A stretch of 64,000 nt of DNA, taken from positions 1-64,000 of the forward strand of contig SHMW01000015.1 in assembly GCA_008080735.1 (NCBI GenBank). Reading direction: 5' to 3'. Shown in pieces: positions 62,573-64,000 of this stretch. The stretch is from Promethearchaeota archaeon. GTDB lineage: Archaea; Asgardarchaeota; Lokiarchaeia; Sigyniarchaeales; SOKP01. The notes beneath the pieces are model-generated. The model was not told the DNA's origin. It was given only the letters and a program-made list of their open reading frames with translations, and searched no databases. Positions within the stretch are counted from its first letter, which is position 1; each line of letters begins with the position of its first letter. Made by a program: the position numbers and the translations under genes.

Positions 62573-63400
62573 ATGAAAAAATTTGTAAAAATTGGAATTA
62601 TTTGTTCTGTTGCTTTAATGGGTTTAACCCCAACATTGAGTTTTTTCATTACTCCACAATTTAAACCGCTAAATATGGAATATTTCCCTCTAAACATAGG
62701 AACGGAATTATATTACAATAGTACTGATGATACAGGAACTTGGGATACAAAAAGATATATTGAAGAGGGTGGTGGATTTTTACACGGCATCTTCGGGACA
62801 TTCACGGTTTTATGGGGTGAGGCTCATCAACAAATAGGTGAAACTTCCTATACTTGGATTAATCAAATGTGGTTAAGTAAGAGAGGGAATTCGCTACTAT
62901 GGTGGGGATTTAAAGATGAGAATGCCCAAGTGATCGCAGACCAGGGATTGATTTACGTAACGGAGCCTGTTCAAGTTGGAAAGTCGAATTATGGAGAAAC
63001 CTCCTCCGTTCTAACACTATCGGGTGGCGGAAGTCAAAGCATAAATTTTGTGGGGAATTATACAGTGGAAGCAGTAGAGGCGGTGACGGTTCCAGCAGGG
63101 ACTTTTAATGACACAATAAGAGTCCATGAGCAAGAAATCACTCCAGATGGTAAAATCGATTTCTATGTATGGTACGCTCCCAATGTAGGAGCTATTAAGT
63201 ATTGGTACCCGAATGATGATAATCGCACCGATATGTTGACAAACTATACTCCCGCCGAGAATAATGATCCGTGGAATGATTGGATTTTACCCTATGTACC
63301 AGGTATGCTTATATGGACGATTCCCGTGTTAATTATTGGAACATGTGCTATTATCGCAATAATTTTAGCAAATAAATTATATTTCAACAAGAAAGAGTAA
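62573..63400 (+). CDS. Surface protein with signal peptide and C-terminal membrane anchor
   Basis: 275 residues. MKKFVKIGIICSVALMGLTPT is a signal-like hydrophobic start. The ectodomain (about 30-235) is beta-rich and aromatic, with possible N-glycosylation sequons (YYNST, NYTVE, FNDT, NRTD). A C-terminal helix (PGMLIWTIPVLIIGTCAIIA) is followed by NKLYFNKKE, giving a type I orientation. No known domain; the repeated YTVEAVEAVTVPAGTF segment suggests a jelly-roll-like fold of the kind seen in Asgard extracellular proteins. Confidence 0.7.
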   Translation: MKKFVKIGIICSVALMGLTPTLSFFITPQFKPLNMEYFPLNIGTELYYNSTDDTGTWDTKRYIEEGGGFLHGIFGTFTVLWGEAHQQIGETSYTWINQMWLSKRGNSLLWWGFKDENAQVIADQGLIYVTEPVQVGKSNYGETSSVLTLSGGGSQSINFVGNYTVEAVEAVTVPAGTFNDTIRVHEQEITPDGKIDFYVWYAPNVGAIKYWYPNDDNRTDMLTNYTPAENNDPWNDWILPYVPGMLIWTIPVLIIGTCAIIAIILANKLYFNKKE

Positions 63401-63462
63401 TTTTATAGAAGAGATGGTTTTATAAATTTATTTTTTCTAATTCTTTTTCTCTTATTGCATAA

Positions 63463-63585
63463 CTAAATACTTGCCATTTGATTATAGAGCAGCTCTATGA
63501 GATTAAATTGGCCCAAAATGATGCCATAAGCCAAAAATGATAAAGCGATTAGAAGGATGATGATTCCGATTAATTTTTTTCTCAT
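63463..63585 (-). CDS. 40-residue single-span membrane microprotein
   Basis: An ORF too short for length filters: MRKKLIGIIILLIALSFLAY, then GIILGQFNLIELLYNQMASI. The basic start followed by a 22-residue hydrophobic stretch is a classic N-in single-span design, without an obvious cleavage site. The ribosome-binding site is weak. It lies between the surface-protein gene and the coiled-coil gene, in an otherwise empty gap. Confidence 0.5.
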   Translation of the reverse strand: MRKKLIGIIILLIALSFLAYGIILGQFNLIELLYNQMASI

Positions 63586-63651
63586 ATCAATTATCTTTGA
63601 GTAATTATTTTCTCAAATTAACAAAAATAAATAAATATTTAGAATTCTCAT

Positions 63652-64000
63652 TTACTTAGTCAATTTTTCCAAGGTGTCGATTTTAGCCCTCACTTTCTTT
63701 AGTTTGAACTCTAAATCTTCCCGTGTTTTCTTATATTCATCCTCTTGAATCTCTTTTGAGGAATATCTCCCTTTATTCAGTTTCAATAGCCCTACTAAAT
63801 CATTCTCCTCCATTTTCAGCTCTTGAATCCATTGATTCATCCCATCCCGTAAATCAGAGAGTTGTTGTTCAATGTCTTCTTTTGTGGACTTGTATTTCTT
63901 TTTAAGTTTTTCAAAGGTGCTTTTATCTACCTTTTTAAGTCTGTATTGTCGAGTAAGATTTTTCAATTGATAGACTTTTGCATCGAGTTCATTATTGAGC
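63652..64000 (-). CDS. Coiled-coil protein, 5' end beyond the window
   Basis: The frame is open from the last bases of the window through a TTG at 63966 and upstream into LNNELDAKVYQLKN, so the true start is outside. The visible 115 residues are charged helices with heptads (TFEKLKKKYKSTKEDIEQQL; DEYKKTREDLEFKLKKVRAK). No membrane span or cysteine. It could be a structural or vesicle-trafficking-like coiled coil, but no family is recognised. Confidence 0.65.
   Translation of the reverse strand, partial: LNNELDAKVYQLKNLTRQYRLKKVDKSTFEKLKKKYKSTKEDIEQQLSDLRDGMNQWIQELKMEENDLVGLLKLNKGRYSSKEIQEDEYKKTREDLEFKLKKVRAKIDTLEKLTK

Overview
The window is low-GC archaeal DNA, most likely from an Asgard archaeon of the Lokiarchaeia type; this assignment is inference. 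The archaeal signs are ribosomal proteins of archaeal/eukaryotic type (uS2, uL11, uL1, P0/uL10, P1/L12, eL14, eL34), SecY, an EMC3/DUF106 insertase, tRNA genes with introns, and selenocysteine made by the SepSecS route. The Asgard signs are a Yip1-domain zinc-ribbon protein, an LRR protein, expanded families of small zinc-ribbon membrane proteins and 7-TM proteins, and many enzymes of bacterial type (shikimate kinase, zinc-lid adenylate kinase). Genes are close-packed, often in short operons on either strand.

Layout. 1-5.3 kb: a gene tail, an IlvD-family dehydratase with a possible leader ORF, a membrane M28 peptidase, a lone TaqI-like adenine methyltransferase and a 4-OT tautomerase. 5.4-16.8 kb (mostly minus): a ThDP enzyme of the acetolactate synthase/IolD type, a GPH transporter, a CooC-like ATPase, uS2 with a long acidic N-terminus, an HD protein, LeuC/LeuD-type dehydratase subunits, a second membrane M28 peptidase and thymidylate kinase. 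17-19.7 kb: a tandem family of zinc-ribbon membrane proteins, the first copy decayed. 19.7-30.3 kb: shikimate and aromatic genes (tyrA, aroE, aroK, aroD) mixed with an amidase, a DUF364 protein, a GH57 enzyme, a thiolase-like protein and adk. 30.5-35.8 kb: a B12-binding radical SAM protein, uncharacterised genes, an FAH-family hydrolase and a 7-TM protein.

36-48 kb: the ribosomal stalk operon (L11-L1-P0-P1), SecY, EMC3/DUF106, a NifX-like protein, an S9 peptidase homologue that lacks its nucleophile, intron-bearing tRNA-Ser, and eL14/cmk/eL34 interrupted by an esterase. 48-54 kb: the Yip1 protein, then an operon of a helical protein, a SAM hydroxide adenosyltransferase, a Nudix-NMNAT fusion and RtcA, then two coiled-coil proteins. 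54.6-60.4 kb is the richest stretch: an IscA/HesB-like ORF ending in a possibly recoded UGA, tRNA-Ile(UAU) apparently with three introns, an LRR gene and a beheaded PD-(D/E)XK nuclease between 49-bp direct repeats, SepSecS, a chimeric dehydrogenase fragment, and tRNA-Sec (9+4 architecture, anticodon UCA) apparently carrying two introns. The end holds twin Nudix hydrolases, a cysteine-rich small protein, a surface-anchored protein and a coiled-coil gene that leaves the window.

SepSecS and tRNA-Sec together show that this organism inserts selenocysteine. The kinase PSTK, SelB and selenophosphate synthetase are not in the window. Branched-chain (IlvD, ALS-like, LeuCD-like) and aromatic amino-acid genes are present but scattered, not in single operons.
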